Below, piece after piece: positions 10,893-23,300 of a stretch of 64,000 nucleotides of DNA (the stretch's first letter is position 1; every line of letters begins with the position of its first letter). The position numbers and the translations under genes are program-made. A model generated the notes under the pieces. That model had not been told where the DNA came from. It saw only the letters and a list, made by a program, of their open reading frames with translations, and ran no database searches. Source of the stretch: Lineus longissimus (lineage: Eukaryota; Nemertea; Pilidiophora; Heteronemertea; Lineidae); contig NC_088324.1 of NCBI RefSeq assembly GCF_910592395.1, positions 16,146,953-16,210,952 on the forward strand, read 5' to 3'.

Positions 10893-13659
10893 ATGGCTGG
10901 TCTGGACAGAGTTGGAATCGATGGCTGTGATGCTCTCAGAGAGGCTCTAACCAACTGCACCGATCCCCTCACTGCCATTGAAGAATTTCAACTTACTAAT
11001 GGAATTCTGTTGCCATCATTACAACCAGCACTCCCCTTTCTCGATCTCCATGGCGTCAGACGGATGGAGTTCCATCTCTCCGTTGTTGAGGAACTGAGGG
11101 AGAAACTTCTGTCAAAGATTTCTGAACTAGCTGCGAGCAATGATGAATCAAAATTACAGAAACTTAATGACCTGTTGGAGAAATCCTTTCCAGTCATAAC
11201 AAACACAGAGCTCCGGCCGATTGTTATGGGCCTCATGACCCAGATACCTGACATTAAGGAAGAATATTTGAACCTTATCTTGGAAGAGAAAGAGCTCTAT
11301 GAGGAAAGTTCCGTTGAAGTGAAGCGCCAAATCTGGCAGGACAATCAGTCGTTGTTTGGAGAAGAAGTGTCTCCCCTGTTAAGTCAGTATATAACAGAGA
11401 AGGAGGACTTGTTATTGAATCATGTTTTTGCTGCACAATCGTTTTTCACAATATCACCAAAGGCAAGACGACAGAGTGAGGTTGTTCAAAAACTTGTCGT
11501 TATGGTCGGAAAAAATCTCAAGTTGTACGAAATGTTGTTAAATTTTTTGCGGACTTTGTTCCTGCGGACACGGAATGCACATTACTGCACGCTGCGAGCA
11601 GAGCTCCTGATGGCGTTGCACGATATGGACATCCATGAGATATGTTCGATTGATCCGTGTCATAAGTTCACCTGGTGCTTGGATGCTTGTATCCGTGAGA
11701 AATATATCGACTCGAAGCGGGCAAGAGAGCTCCAAGGATTCCTCGATTGTATCAAGAAAGGACAAGAACCAGTCTTAGGGTAGGTTGAAGAACGATATCT
11801 TGTCTTTTATTCAGCTTTGTCTTGAATAAATGAACAAGGGGCTTCAAGGGGTATTGACCATTGTCACATGAATTTCAAAATACGAGGTAAAATCACAGAA
11901 TACCATGACTGTGCTAAACAGAGGAATAGGACTGTATCTTCCATGAAAATTAACTTTTGACGAAGCGCTGTATTTGTCCCTTTCTCCTTTCCAGCCACCT
12001 GTCCATGATCCTGGCCGATCCCTACGCCATGAACACAATCTGCCAGTCGTTGATGAAGGCCATTCAGCATTGCCTGAACAATGAACAGATGCCTCGTGAC
12101 AACAACGACCTACTCCTTTTCTTGCGCATGTTAGCGCTCGGATTGAATGCCTGGGATCTAATTGACAGTCAGGTGTTCAAAGAACCAAAACTGGTGCGTT
12201 TCAGGAAGGATTTTATGTTATGTAAAGGTCTAAGAAATGCTGTCTACTTTCTTTGCACCGACAGCACATGTATTGCTGTAAAACCAGTCAGGAGCCTTCA
12301 CAACTTCACACCGACATGTGGATATGATAAGGCAGGTGATCTGATAAGTTCTCCACAACATGTATTTGTCTGACATTTAAAACTTTGTCAAAACACTAAA
12401 TAAGATGTCTTTTCATAGGTATGCTTTGCCCTATTATCCTGTTCTAATGATAATACTCTTCTATCTTCCAGGACAGTCACCTCATTATCCGTTTTATCCC
12501 CTGCATCATGTCATTCATGGTCGACGACCTCATCACTGGTATCATTGCGAAGATGCCTGATGAACCCGTCCCTCTCCTCACAAACGTCTCTGACTTCTAC
12601 AAGCTCTACATCCGCATGAATCCACTCGCGAGTATCATCGCTATGTGTCATACCCTCCATGCTGCCAAGGTGCGCAGTAAGATGGCGCTGTGTCGAGTCC
12701 TGCAGAGTATGTTACGGTGTGAGAACGATCGCGCCCTGGATGACGTCTTCCTGCACACCGTGGTTGGCTACATAATTGGAATGGTGGACGAGTTCTCAAG
12801 TGAGGACTTCTGCATTTGTATCTTTGATGACTTTTTTATGGTAAGGATTAATAAGCCGTCGTACTGTCTTGCTTGTTACCATACGAAAACACTTTCTATG
12901 TTTTCTCCAACATCTGATCACCTGTATCGCCATGCTACTAAGACAGACTTGTCCTACATCTGATCACCTGTATCGCCATGCTACTAAGACAGACTTGTCC
13001 TATGATCGCTACACCTTCTTCATTTCAGCCCTCGATATCCAAGGAGAATGTGATGCGTCACCTATTGAGGTTACTGTACCATGTCTATCATAAGATGCCG
13101 AGGAAACGCCTTGAAAATCTCATGACCATCATAGAACCAGGAAGTGAGGTATGTCTAAATAGGGACTCCGTGTCTGTGTTGGTTGAAGGGTTAATTGTTA
13201 AACCAGAAAGGCAGTCTGGATGGAATTCGATGATATAAGTACTGAATAACATAGACACCTCGCTTATATTGTGTGGTCACTTCTGTGGTCCCAACCTATG
13301 ATGAGACATGAAGGTAACATTTATTGTATGTGTGTAGAGAGAGGAAGACCATTGGATAAATCTATTGCCTGCTGTCGACTGCCTCCTCAGCTGAAGACAA
13401 CTTTTCAACGTAAATGGCACATTACAGCACGCCATACTCTGTATAGAGTCAGTGCAGAGGAAGATGATGATAAGATTCCTGAACACTACTTGTCAACTCA
13501 TCTTTGCCTCATCTTTTCCAGCATGGCGAAGGCGTTCACACTGTTTATAAGGCCGTACAAAACAAGATTGCCACATTTCAACCAAGTCCTGAACCCAGCC
13601 CAGAACACGTCGACTCACCCCTCATGAGTGTACCAGCACCAACCCCAAGACCTTATTGA
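10893..13659 (+). CDS. NELFB: Negative elongation factor B (COBRA1), complete
   Basis: NELF-B is the scaffold subunit of the NELF complex, which with DSIF holds RNA polymerase II in the promoter-proximal paused state; it acts in the nucleus. Five coding exons: 10893-11779, 11995-12193, 12472-12840, 13029-13148 and 13522-13659. The sum is 1713 nt, or 570 residues, close to the human length (580). All junction phases agree. Family stretches are plain: LPFLDLHGVRRMEFH near the N terminus, EVKRQIWQDNQSLFGEEVSP, FLRTLFLRTRNAHYCTLRAE and DPCHKFTWCLDACIRE in exon 1, then DSQVFKEPKL, IRFIPCIMSFMVDD and DEFSSEDFC. The C terminus ends in a Pro-rich tail (SVPAPTPRPY) like that of vertebrates. The start ATG is chosen because homology begins there (MAGLDRVGIDG). 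No canonical AATAAA was seen in the first kilobase after the stop. Confidence 0.96.
12911..13002. repeat. 46-bp tandem duplication in NELFB intron 3
   Basis: Two near-identical 46-bp copies (12911-12956 and 12957-13002) that end about 26 bp before exon 4. The duplication places repeated sequence next to the acceptor but leaves the acceptor itself single. Confidence 0.85.
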
Positions 13660-16093
13660 ACATTGTACATTGGTATCAAGTGACGTCGCTATGTGGGGAC
13701 ACTCCTTCTATTCCAGGGAGCACTGAACACAGTCTTCCATTAAGCTCTGCTTGAGCGTACCTAAGTTCTGACATTGGCTGAGGAGAGGTACCATCATCCT
13801 GGCAGGAAGTTCTGCTCAATTATTCTTGAGTTTCATTTGTAGCCATGTTGAAGTGTTGTTAAAAGTACACTGAATGCATTTCAATTGGTTTGTTGTTCAT
13901 GTTTTTCTTGGGGCATGAGGAGAAACTTGACACCTTCTAGTTTTACGGGATGAACATTCCAGTTTGTGACTGGAGAGATGAAAAAAATCCTGGCTATTTT
14001 AGATTTTGATAGGAAATCCTGGGTTTTGACGTTGTCTTGTCCTTGGTTGTGACAAAACCACTAGTCCTTGGAATGGACAGAAATCCTGGTCCCATGTACA
14101 CAGTCGGAAGGAGCCTGCCTAAGCCCATTTGTTGTCTCTTATATCTATGCCTTCCCAATACCAGGACAAGGGCCTTGACAGGTCCTTGTCAAATATTCGG
14201 ATTCAGTTTGTGGGACTGCTAGGATGTGATTGGATGTGAATTGTTAACTCCCTCTCACTAGCCATGCCACACCTTGTGGACTCCCCAACAGAATCTGGAC
14301 AATCAGGTCGGGCCAATTAGTGAAATTTACTCTGAAGAGAGTTTGAGTTTTATGGTTGAATTACTTCAAAAGTTGATATTCTTGTTGCTGTTTTGTCTTC
14401 CTCTTCTCCTCAAAGTTGTGGTGTAAGTGGTCTTGCTCTTTGCTCTTGACCATTTAGTCTTCATTCCCATCGGGGGGAGACATCCTGGCTAACGTATTTG
14501 GAACTGGAAGGAAAGAAATTGATGTCACTAACACTCCCCTTGAATGGTGGCCTAAGGAAAGACCTTATACCCTGATGGTTAAGATGCAACCTGACATCAC
14601 ACGTGACGTCCCCCAGTTGGTGAGTGGAGACCTACCTATTCCCCTTGTTGTGCCTTGATTCGGAGTGTAACTGAACCTGCCCGTCATCACCTGGGGCAAA
14701 CCTTGCATCTGAGTCTCAGCGGGCGGTCTGTACGTCATGCGAGAGGTGGTGTCTCGGGTGTATTGAATGACAGGAGGTTTCTTGGCATGGGCGGTCAACT
14801 GAGGTGCTACCATGGCTCTTTCTGCGGAAGAAGGCAGACAATGAAGGTTCGTCTCGGCTGATTAGATCTTCGTGCCGACTTTGAGAACCATCAGTCCACT
14901 AGTGTATAATGTTCAGGGGCCATTGTGGCAGCCAATTATCACGGTACAGCAGGTTTTTGGTATGTGGTGTTGTTTTTTTATTCGGAAGCTCAAAAGTAAA
15001 TGGGAGGTGTAAAACCCCGTGTAAAACACATTTGCTTCCAATGATTGGAAGTGAAGCCAATTCAACTTGAATTAGCCAGTAAATATTGGTTCATGATGTC
15101 GGAATGTTGTCGTCAGGGTCGGTTCCACTCTCCAGTTGATGTTTAGGGTCGTCTTGTTATGATAACATCCCCTCTGCCAAATGCGAGTTCGCATGTTTTT
15201 CCATAACTGTAAAATGGCTAGGGGCCGTTACGGCTTCCAATGACATATTTTATTGCATGAACTGGCCTTGTAGTGTCACATTCCAGCCATCGGAAGATGT
15301 GACGGCTGAGTTTACAGCATGTTAATTTGTGTGTTTTGTTTTACTTATCACAGCTATTTTGCAGTGCAAAATTCTATTAGCAAGGTCTAGGACAAACCAC
15401 GCTAACAGAAATGTAGGGGCCAACACATCCGTAAGTGACCCCAGAAAGATGCTCACCTGCTGATGTCGGCTGACTACAGGTGAAGTTGACCTGCCCTAGA
15501 AACGAGGAGGATGAAAGAGAGCGATGAAACGAAAATATTTTTTTTAAGTTGGAAGAATGCACAACCTCTGTAATACAATCACATCCTCGACAATGACGCA
15601 TTGGACAGGCGCTCGTCGACAAACCGCGCTTGCTCATCCTCACATGCAGCACAATCTATCATTCTGCGTCGCCTCCGAACTGAAGCAGACCCTGGCGGCG
15701 AAGCGGTCATGGCCCCCTCCCCTTGAAAATGTGATCAACACTATAACGGATAAAGGTATTGTTCTATTCATACCCAACACCTTCAATGGAGATTTAAAGT
15801 GCTTGATATACCCAGGGATTCAAAAATGCGACATCTAGGGTACTAAAGATGACATGCATGCCTCCGTCCCAGGGTATATATCGAAGACGACACGACCGTC
15901 CCAGGGTATCGAAGATGAAATCATTTCCCTGCGACACTCTCCCGGGATGGGTCGGGTCTTGTGTACTCACACGTATGCTGTATCATTTCTGAAAAGCGGC
16001 TTATAGTCCTCCCAGGTGGTGGATTCCAAACATCAAATTTCTGGAAATGAATTCAGGGAATGGTTTATTCATTTTCCCTCCGATCCACCCAGA

Positions 16094-16480
16094 TCAACGT
16101 CACAACCAGAATGCCGGGACAGGAGCACTTTGAACAGACAGGGGACTGGGACAAAGTCACAACCATGGCGGGAAATGAGCACAGACAGACTGACTTACCG
16201 CGTTGTCTAGGACAACTTCACAACCAGAATGCCCGGACAGGAGCACTTTGAACAGACGGGACTGGGACAAAGTCACAACCATGGCGGGAAATGAGCACAG
16301 ACAGACTGACTTACCGCGGTGTCTAGGACAACGTCACAACCAGAATGCCGGGACAGGAGCACTCTTTGAACAGGCTGATTGACTGACTTACCGCGTTGTG
16401 TAGGACAAAGTCACAACCAGAATGCCGGGATATGCGGGAGCACAGACGGACTGACTTACCGCGTTGTCCCTATTGTAGGG
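16094..16480. repeat. Tandem repeat of about 118 bp, roughly three copies
   Basis: Repeated blocks contain GTCACAACCAGAATGCCGGG, then AGGAGCACTTTGAACAGAC, then ACCATGGCGGGAAATGAGC. The last copy is truncated and internally deleted. It lies in the RAPGEF1 upstream region. Confidence 0.8.
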
Positions 16481-16799
16481 ACTTTGCGTGATGAGGCCAA
16501 TCGGGTGTGGGTTTCCGCACCTTGTCGGGGAGGGGACCCGCGTATGGATTGGAGGCAGCCACCGTCCAGTAAAGTCTGACAGGGTCGTCGTCCGCGGCTT
16601 GTGGTGTTTCTTGGTAAAAACATTCGCCATCACAACTATGTTTTTAATTGTGTCGCCAGGTGTCTTGTCTCATCAATGGGGATGCCTTTATTATTATGAG
16701 GTAGATGACAAGAACGGGAGAAGACGCAGTTTTTTCCGTCGGCCGGGAGTGGCGATTGTCTTAGCAACTGTTGCTGGGCGTTGGGTCGTGACGTTATTA

Positions 16800-16807
16800 T
16801 GACGTCA
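16800..16807. promoter_or_regulatory. CRE palindrome TGACGTCA upstream of RAPGEF1
   Basis: An exact CRE consensus about 525 bp before the first RAPGEF1 ATG, with a related TGACGTTA 11 bp upstream. Function is inferred from motif and position. Confidence 0.4.
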
Positions 16808-17331
16808 CAATTGACACGAGCGCGCGCTTGACAACTTGTGAAAATGAGAACGATTTTCAAGATTTCTGGACATAAATTATAGTGCCCATGATTAGTGCCA
16901 GGAGTCTAAAATGCACTTTGCATAAATTACCAACCAATTATCATGGATAAATTATGACAATGAGGTGTTCCACGGTACTGTATTTAGCACCCAGTCATTT
17001 ATTGACATAACTGTTGTAAAATCAATAGCTGGTGAAGTACTCATTGTTTGACAAGCGTGGATTGAGATGATAAGGCATCAGTGAATAGTTAGAAGTGTTT
17101 TATGGCAGAAAAACGCTAACAAATCCCTTGACAAGTCCCTTTTCCTCAATTGGGACGTTTTGCAACCTCGTACCCCACTCGTGGTGGAGGCGGAAGTACT
17201 AGCAAGTTCGAAAGAGAAGTTGATCATCATGACAAAAGCATTGTGAAATCCCACTTTAAAAGTGTGTGATTTGTGTTTATTTCTGTTGGAAAGTGGCATA
17301 ATGTTGTGACTGGGAGAAGGAGCGACTAAAC

Positions 17332-17353
17332 ATGTCGGGTAAGGAGGAGAAGG
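17332..17353 (+). CDS. RAPGEF1: RAPGEF1 putative first coding exon (MSGKEEK)
   Basis: ATG at 17332 opens seven codons and leaves one base before a strong GTGAGT donor. That base plus the AG starting exon 38871 makes a GAG codon, so the phase fits. It lies downstream of a CRE-containing, GC-richer region. It is too short to show homology, so confidence is moderate. Confidence 0.5.
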
Positions 17354-20300
17354 GTGAGTGAAACGGGTTTATTTTGAAGCAAGGGAGTGTCATTTTCGAT
17401 GCACGTAAATTTATAGTGTATTTTTAGGCGTAAACATTGTGTACCGTTAGTTAGTGGTCCTGTATTGTTGATATGTGTATTGGCTGATGGAACAGACAGA
17501 TGGTAAAGAACTTGTCAATGAAACGTCTGTCGCCAGATGATGAAATGAGCAATAGGGTCCTTTGATGATCTGGAGTAGGCAGGGTGTACCGTAGGGGTCC
17601 CATGGCCCAATATCAGCATCATATGAGGTGAGCATACCCTCAGTTTTAACAGTCACAACGGCCCCAATTTTCTCTTTTACTTCCGAGTTTCTATTTAGTA
17701 TTTGGATGTTACTTCAATACAAGAAGTTAAACTGGAGTTTAAGTCCACGCTGTGCCACATTCACTCGCCAGGATGACAATTCTTGATGGATATAAAAAAT
17801 GGTGTATAAAAAATAACTTCAAAGTTTCCCAAACTTCTGCTAAAAAGGAGTCAGTTATTCAAAATAAAACCTGATGTGTTCAGTCAACATCCAATTAAAC
17901 TCTCAAATAATACTCACAGGCTTTCTGGGAGTTAACAATTGCCAACAGAATCTCGGAAGTAAATCGAAAAAATGAAAGTGGGGTTGTTTTGACTTGAGGC
18001 CATTTTGTGTGGTAATCCCTGGATCTGGCCCTGATCATCACCATGATGGTATACAAACCTGAGACATGACACTGAAAGTGGCCAAATGCCCCCAAGTGCT
18101 ACAGGAACAAACTCTATACCAACTGCAGGCCACCAAAATACAGTTTCTGTCATCACACTTGACAGAATTTGTGGACAAATGTAGCATTTCCTTGAAATCA
18201 GCAGCTTGAGGCAGAAATTGGAGGGAAAACAGAGACCTATGTCAGGGTGACTGTGCAGATCTAAAGCATGCAGAGCAGTGTGTGCCAGTTCAAACTGCCA
18301 GGGAGGTATTATGTCATGCAGGACCCTTTCTTATCATTGTCCTCTGCTAGCTGTCAGTCATTCAATTAGGATCATGCCAGCAATTAGTGTCAAACTATTG
18401 CTGATCAGTAATTGGTCCCTTAGACATGTCAGAAAAAGGATTAGTTTGGAAAACAACGAAGTCTATTTGATTGGATCAATGCAATACAAGTGAACATATG
18501 ATTTCCTTTAGTGTGGTTCTTTGTGCTGGATGGCAAGAAGTTATAAAATCCTTGCAGTCAGTTTGATAATGAATTCAAATTGCCTTTTGAGTGGGAACTT
18601 GTCAAATCCAATCAATGTTTAATTGATGATTTGGTTTGAATTGCCATTGATTTAAAAAAACAATGTGTGCTCTTCTGTGACTGTCAGGTTGCCTTTCTGA
18701 GAGAGCTGGTAGTGTGGTTCCTTGACTGCCACCCAGCACAAGGGGCAATGAAGGAGCCACACTTGACTTTGTACCAGATAAGCTCTTGCCCCAGCTCCAG
18801 GCACTCATATGCTGGCACATGACATGCAGCCTCTCTATTATGGACACCCTTCGAGCTGACAAGTGCTGTCCTTACTTGAGAGGCGTCCTGATTACGCTAC
18901 CGAGGTCAAAATAGAAAGGACCAATATGATACCAAAAGCTCCTTTAAGTTGTCCTAAGATAAGAGAGCTTCCACTGATATGAGAGGAGAGCTGCCTTATG
19001 CATGTTATTGTATGAGAGGCAGGCTTATTGTCTGTAAGTGAGAGGAGAGCTGCCTTATGCATGTTATTGTATGAGAGGCAGGCTTATTGTCTGTAAGTGA
19101 GAGGAGAGCTGCCTTATGCATGTTATTGTATGAGAGGCAGGCTTATTGTCTGTAAGTGAGAGGAGAGCTGCCTTATGCATGTTATTGTATGAGAGGCAGG
19201 CTTATTGCCTGTAAGTTATTGTATGAGAGGCAGGCTTATTGTCTGTAAGTGACAGGATCACTGCATTGCTGATAATGAATATACAGAAATGTTATGGTTA
19301 CACTCCAAAAGATTGCAAGAGAGGACATGTGCCAGTGGCAATAGCTGTGATCATGAGAGATGTGGTAACATAAGTCCATAATGTGAATCCCATGATTTCT
19401 TAAAAATAAACAGCAGGTGTCATATGATTTATCAGATTCTAAATTTAGTGCATGCTCTTGGCATAATTATGAATTTCTTTCCTCTTGTCAGGGCATGCCA
19501 ACTTTAATATTGGCTTCTCAGGACTGTTCTAGCTCCAATTAGATTATGAGGATGAAAAAGCCAGAGTTATGTAATCTTTGTTTTACCAAGTGATGCGTTG
19601 TGTGGGTCCACAGTGGAAGAATCACTCTAGACAATGCCATAAGCTACTGTGATCCTTCGTTCCTGGTGAAATGAACAGGGCCAAAACAAACTTTGTTGAA
19701 ACTGTTTATAATCTCAGCTCCCAGCATTGCCCCAAATCAGGCCTGAAATCATACTTTCTGAGCCCCAGAAAAAAAGTCTGGTCTTATAGCAAACTTGACA
19801 TGCTTGATGGATGGAATAATGAGCCATTTCTTTGTAATTGTTTTAGTCTGGGTTAAGTCTGTTGAAATTGGTTGCCACAGTTGCTGGATCATGGTCTAAA
19901 TTGGTCTAAAGTTCTTTCTACTGCTGATTGTGAACGAGAACTCGTGGCTTTCCACTTGAAGTTGAAGTTTCCTAATCTTTAAAGTGTACTTGTCTCAGGG
20001 AGAAAGCAGTTGATATCAGCGAGAATAGATCCTTGGCATGATGACTTTGGTCTGTTCAGTACAATCAAACCCAATATGGCTCCTACCAGACACTTATCAC
20101 CCTTGAGATGGTAAGGTTCCCCTCAGCACAGGCTACCATTAATGGATCTCGAGTAGACTGGTGACACTTCCACATTAGTAGGCCTAAAATAGCCTGACAC
20201 AGCCAAGACAAACACATCATGCCCACATTAAAATACCTCACATTCACATTGACAAAGTTTGTCATGCTGGCCTGATTGGTGTTCTAATGCATGATTTCAA

Positions 20301-23300
20301 TTCCCATACATACCCACCATGAGCCTATTATAACTGCTCTTGTTCATACAGTTGTAAACACAGTGAAGTGCTACCATTGTTATGGTATAAACCCTTCCAG
20401 TTCAGTTCAAGTCATGCATGTTTGAGATGGTTAGATTGACAGATCATGAGTCATTTGGTTTCTAAATGCCTTCTGTGCATAGATCCAGACAGGTTCATCA
20501 GCTTGATTGAGTTTGATAATGTCCTTCTTGTATTACAAGCAGAAGACCAGTTTCTAGTTGAATACTCTAGGTGTTGATGATTGAAAGTCAAGTCTGGAAA
20601 AGAGTACGACAAACCTTTGACTGGAATTTTGTTTGATGAGACAAAATTAGCAGCAAAATATAGCACAACATAATGTTTGTCAACTCTTGCACTAGTTCCC
20701 CACCTCAAGCTAATGTTTCATCATCATCACCATTATGTGGAAGCTTAGGGGTAACTGTTACCTTGAGGAGGATGTGTGCCAGTCATACATTGATAGTTGT
20801 TTTACTAGGCCCTTCATCATGTTCATTGGATTTCCACCTGATGAAGTACAGTGAGCGAATAGTGCATGTAGTTGAAGGAAGAGGATCTCTCAATGAGAAA
20901 CCACTGTTGAGGAGCAGGTGTGATGGGTGAAGCATTCTCATTCACCCTTTGAGGCAGATGCTACATGTACAGACCGATTAATGTAGCTTCTTACAGGCTT
21001 TGCATTGGTACAGATCGGCTGGGCTACTCTCCAGAGTTCTATGGTTTACTGTGCGTGATGACCACAGCCCTCCTACACCGCATGCCAGCTCCACAACCTA
21101 ACGCAGCTTGCTCACGACAAGACCTAGAGGCCCAACATGGTAGTAAAGGACTGATTGTGCCTGCAAACCGTCTTCTTGTACTGGGCCCGGTTGTTCAAAA
21201 GTACAAAAGTCACGTTATCCTTAACGGTTATGTTACTGTTACTGTTTCACCTCCAGATACTGGCACTAAACTGCTCTTGCTCCAAGTCCCACATATGTAA
21301 CTGATTATACACCGCATCATCAGCAACGTACCAGTGGTTTATTTTCATCCTGAATTAATTTACAAGTTGTTGATGCAGGAAGCGGTATATCTTCGTGGAG
21401 TAAAACATGCAGCGAACATCATGGTACCTGAGGCACAGACTCTGTTGAGTCACGAGGCTTCAGATGATAAATAAAGCAAACTGAAAGCAGCGCTACATGA
21501 ACATGCCTTTATGACATGGGTAGGTCTACGCTGACTATCTTGAAGTTTAAACATTGTCTGAAGTTCCTCATGAACCCTCCCAACCTTTGCTCACCGGTGC
21601 CCATTCCAGAGCTTGAATGAAAGTGGTGGTTCGAAGGCTTTAGCCCTGGTGTCTTGTTAATATGGGCTCCACTGAGTGACAGCTCAAAAGACCTTCAACT
21701 ATAATTTGTGTAATTGTTCTCTTTACTCCTGACCTCCATCCAGTAACCTGGAATACAGGAGTCCTACTGTGCCGTTGCTTGATACGGTGGTATCATATGA
21801 TTCTGTCAAATGTCAAGAAGATTTTAATTCGCCATCATGCTCTTCTCACGACTGGACTTTGCCATCCCAAGGAAACCAGGAGATCCTCCTTCCATCACGA
21901 CTGGACTTTGCCATCCAAAGGAAACCAGAAGATCCTTGGTGCTCCTTCCATCATGACTGGACTTTGCCATCCCGAGGAAATCAGGAGATCCTTGCTGCTC
22001 CTTCCTTCATGACTGAACTTTGCCATCCCGAGGAAACCAGGAGATCCTTGGTGCTCCTTCCATCATGACTGGACTTTGCCATCCCGAGGAAACCAGGAGA
22101 TCCTCCTTCCATCACGACTGGACTTTGCCATCCCAAGGAAACCAGAAGATCCTTGGTGCTCCTTCCATCATGACTGGACTTTGCCATCCCGAGGAAATCA
22201 GGTGATCCTTGCTGCTCCTTCCTTCATGACTGAACTTTGCCATCCCGAGGAAACCAGGAGATCCTTGGTGCTCCTTCCTTCATGACTGGACTTTGCCATC
22301 CAGAGGAAATCAGGTGATCCTAGGTGCTCCTTCCATCATGACTGGACTTTTTCCATCCCGAGGAAATCAGGAGATCCTTGGTGCTCCTTCCATCACCACA
22401 GAGGGAATGAACAAGACACCTCCTGTTTTCCATACAGCAATGAAAGCCCAATCTGTGATAGGAACCCTCCATGAATCCCGCTGAATTCGACATGTTCGCT
22501 GATAGTAACTGGCATACCTGACTCGGAAGCCTGTTCAACCAACCAGAAACAAAAAGCAACACATTTCTTCTGGCAATTATACACATCTCTCCAGCCTAGT
22601 AGGAGTGAAAGGGACCAGAAAGGCCTGACCTAATGATTCAAAACATAAGATCAAGAATGATGTACATTGTGTGTAAACTTTCTGAACATATCTCAGTTCA
22701 AGTCAAGGCGGATGTGATTTGCACCTATGACCTGCCTCCACCTCGGATGCCTTGTCCATTGCTCACAACAGAAGCTTCCTGCTCCATCTTCACAAACAGA
22801 TTTGTTTCATTCGCCTAAGACAGTAGAGGTCGATGTCTAGTGCTTAACAAGCTAACGGTGTAACGTTGTCACTGACGATTGCAGGATTTCTATTCATGAG
22901 ATTCACACTATGATTGTGCTTAAATTTCCAGAAGACTACCGGTACTTAGATATTTTTCGGCATTCTAATGCAGGATTTAAGATTGCATAGAAGTTTTCAA
23001 TTGGTTCTTGGATTCTTCAGTGACATTCTACCACAGGAGGAAAACTAGCGTACAGTTCTCTGAAAGGTGTCAACGAAACCAATCAGAAAATACTCAAGAA
23101 GTTCGGACTTGGAAGTAATGGGGTTAGGGATGAGTAAGGGAAGAGCAACTCCTACATAGACTATCAGAATCACTCAGCGCAGCAGCTTTATGTAAGCTTG
23201 ACTTGATCTTGACAGTGAGCCTTGTTTCTCAGTCTGACTATACTAAGCATTGTTCTCTATCGTGGGCTTGTAGACTGTCCTGATCTGCCCCACCTCTTTC

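Larger units (their letters stand above)
13660..17331. other. NELFB 3' region and RAPGEF1 upstream region
   Basis: No coding exon was recognised over 3.7 kb. The left part should be the NELFB 3' UTR. Between 14460 and 15840 there are only short, unsupported open frames. A 118-bp tandem repeat occupies 16094-16480. The last 700 bp is GC-richer, holds a CRE and leads into the first RAPGEF1 exon, so it is the likely promoter. Confidence 0.5.

Noticed and set aside
20965-21300. A 111-residue plus-strand frame
   Set aside because: Its second half overlaps a likely dispersed-repeat fragment and no domain is recognisable.
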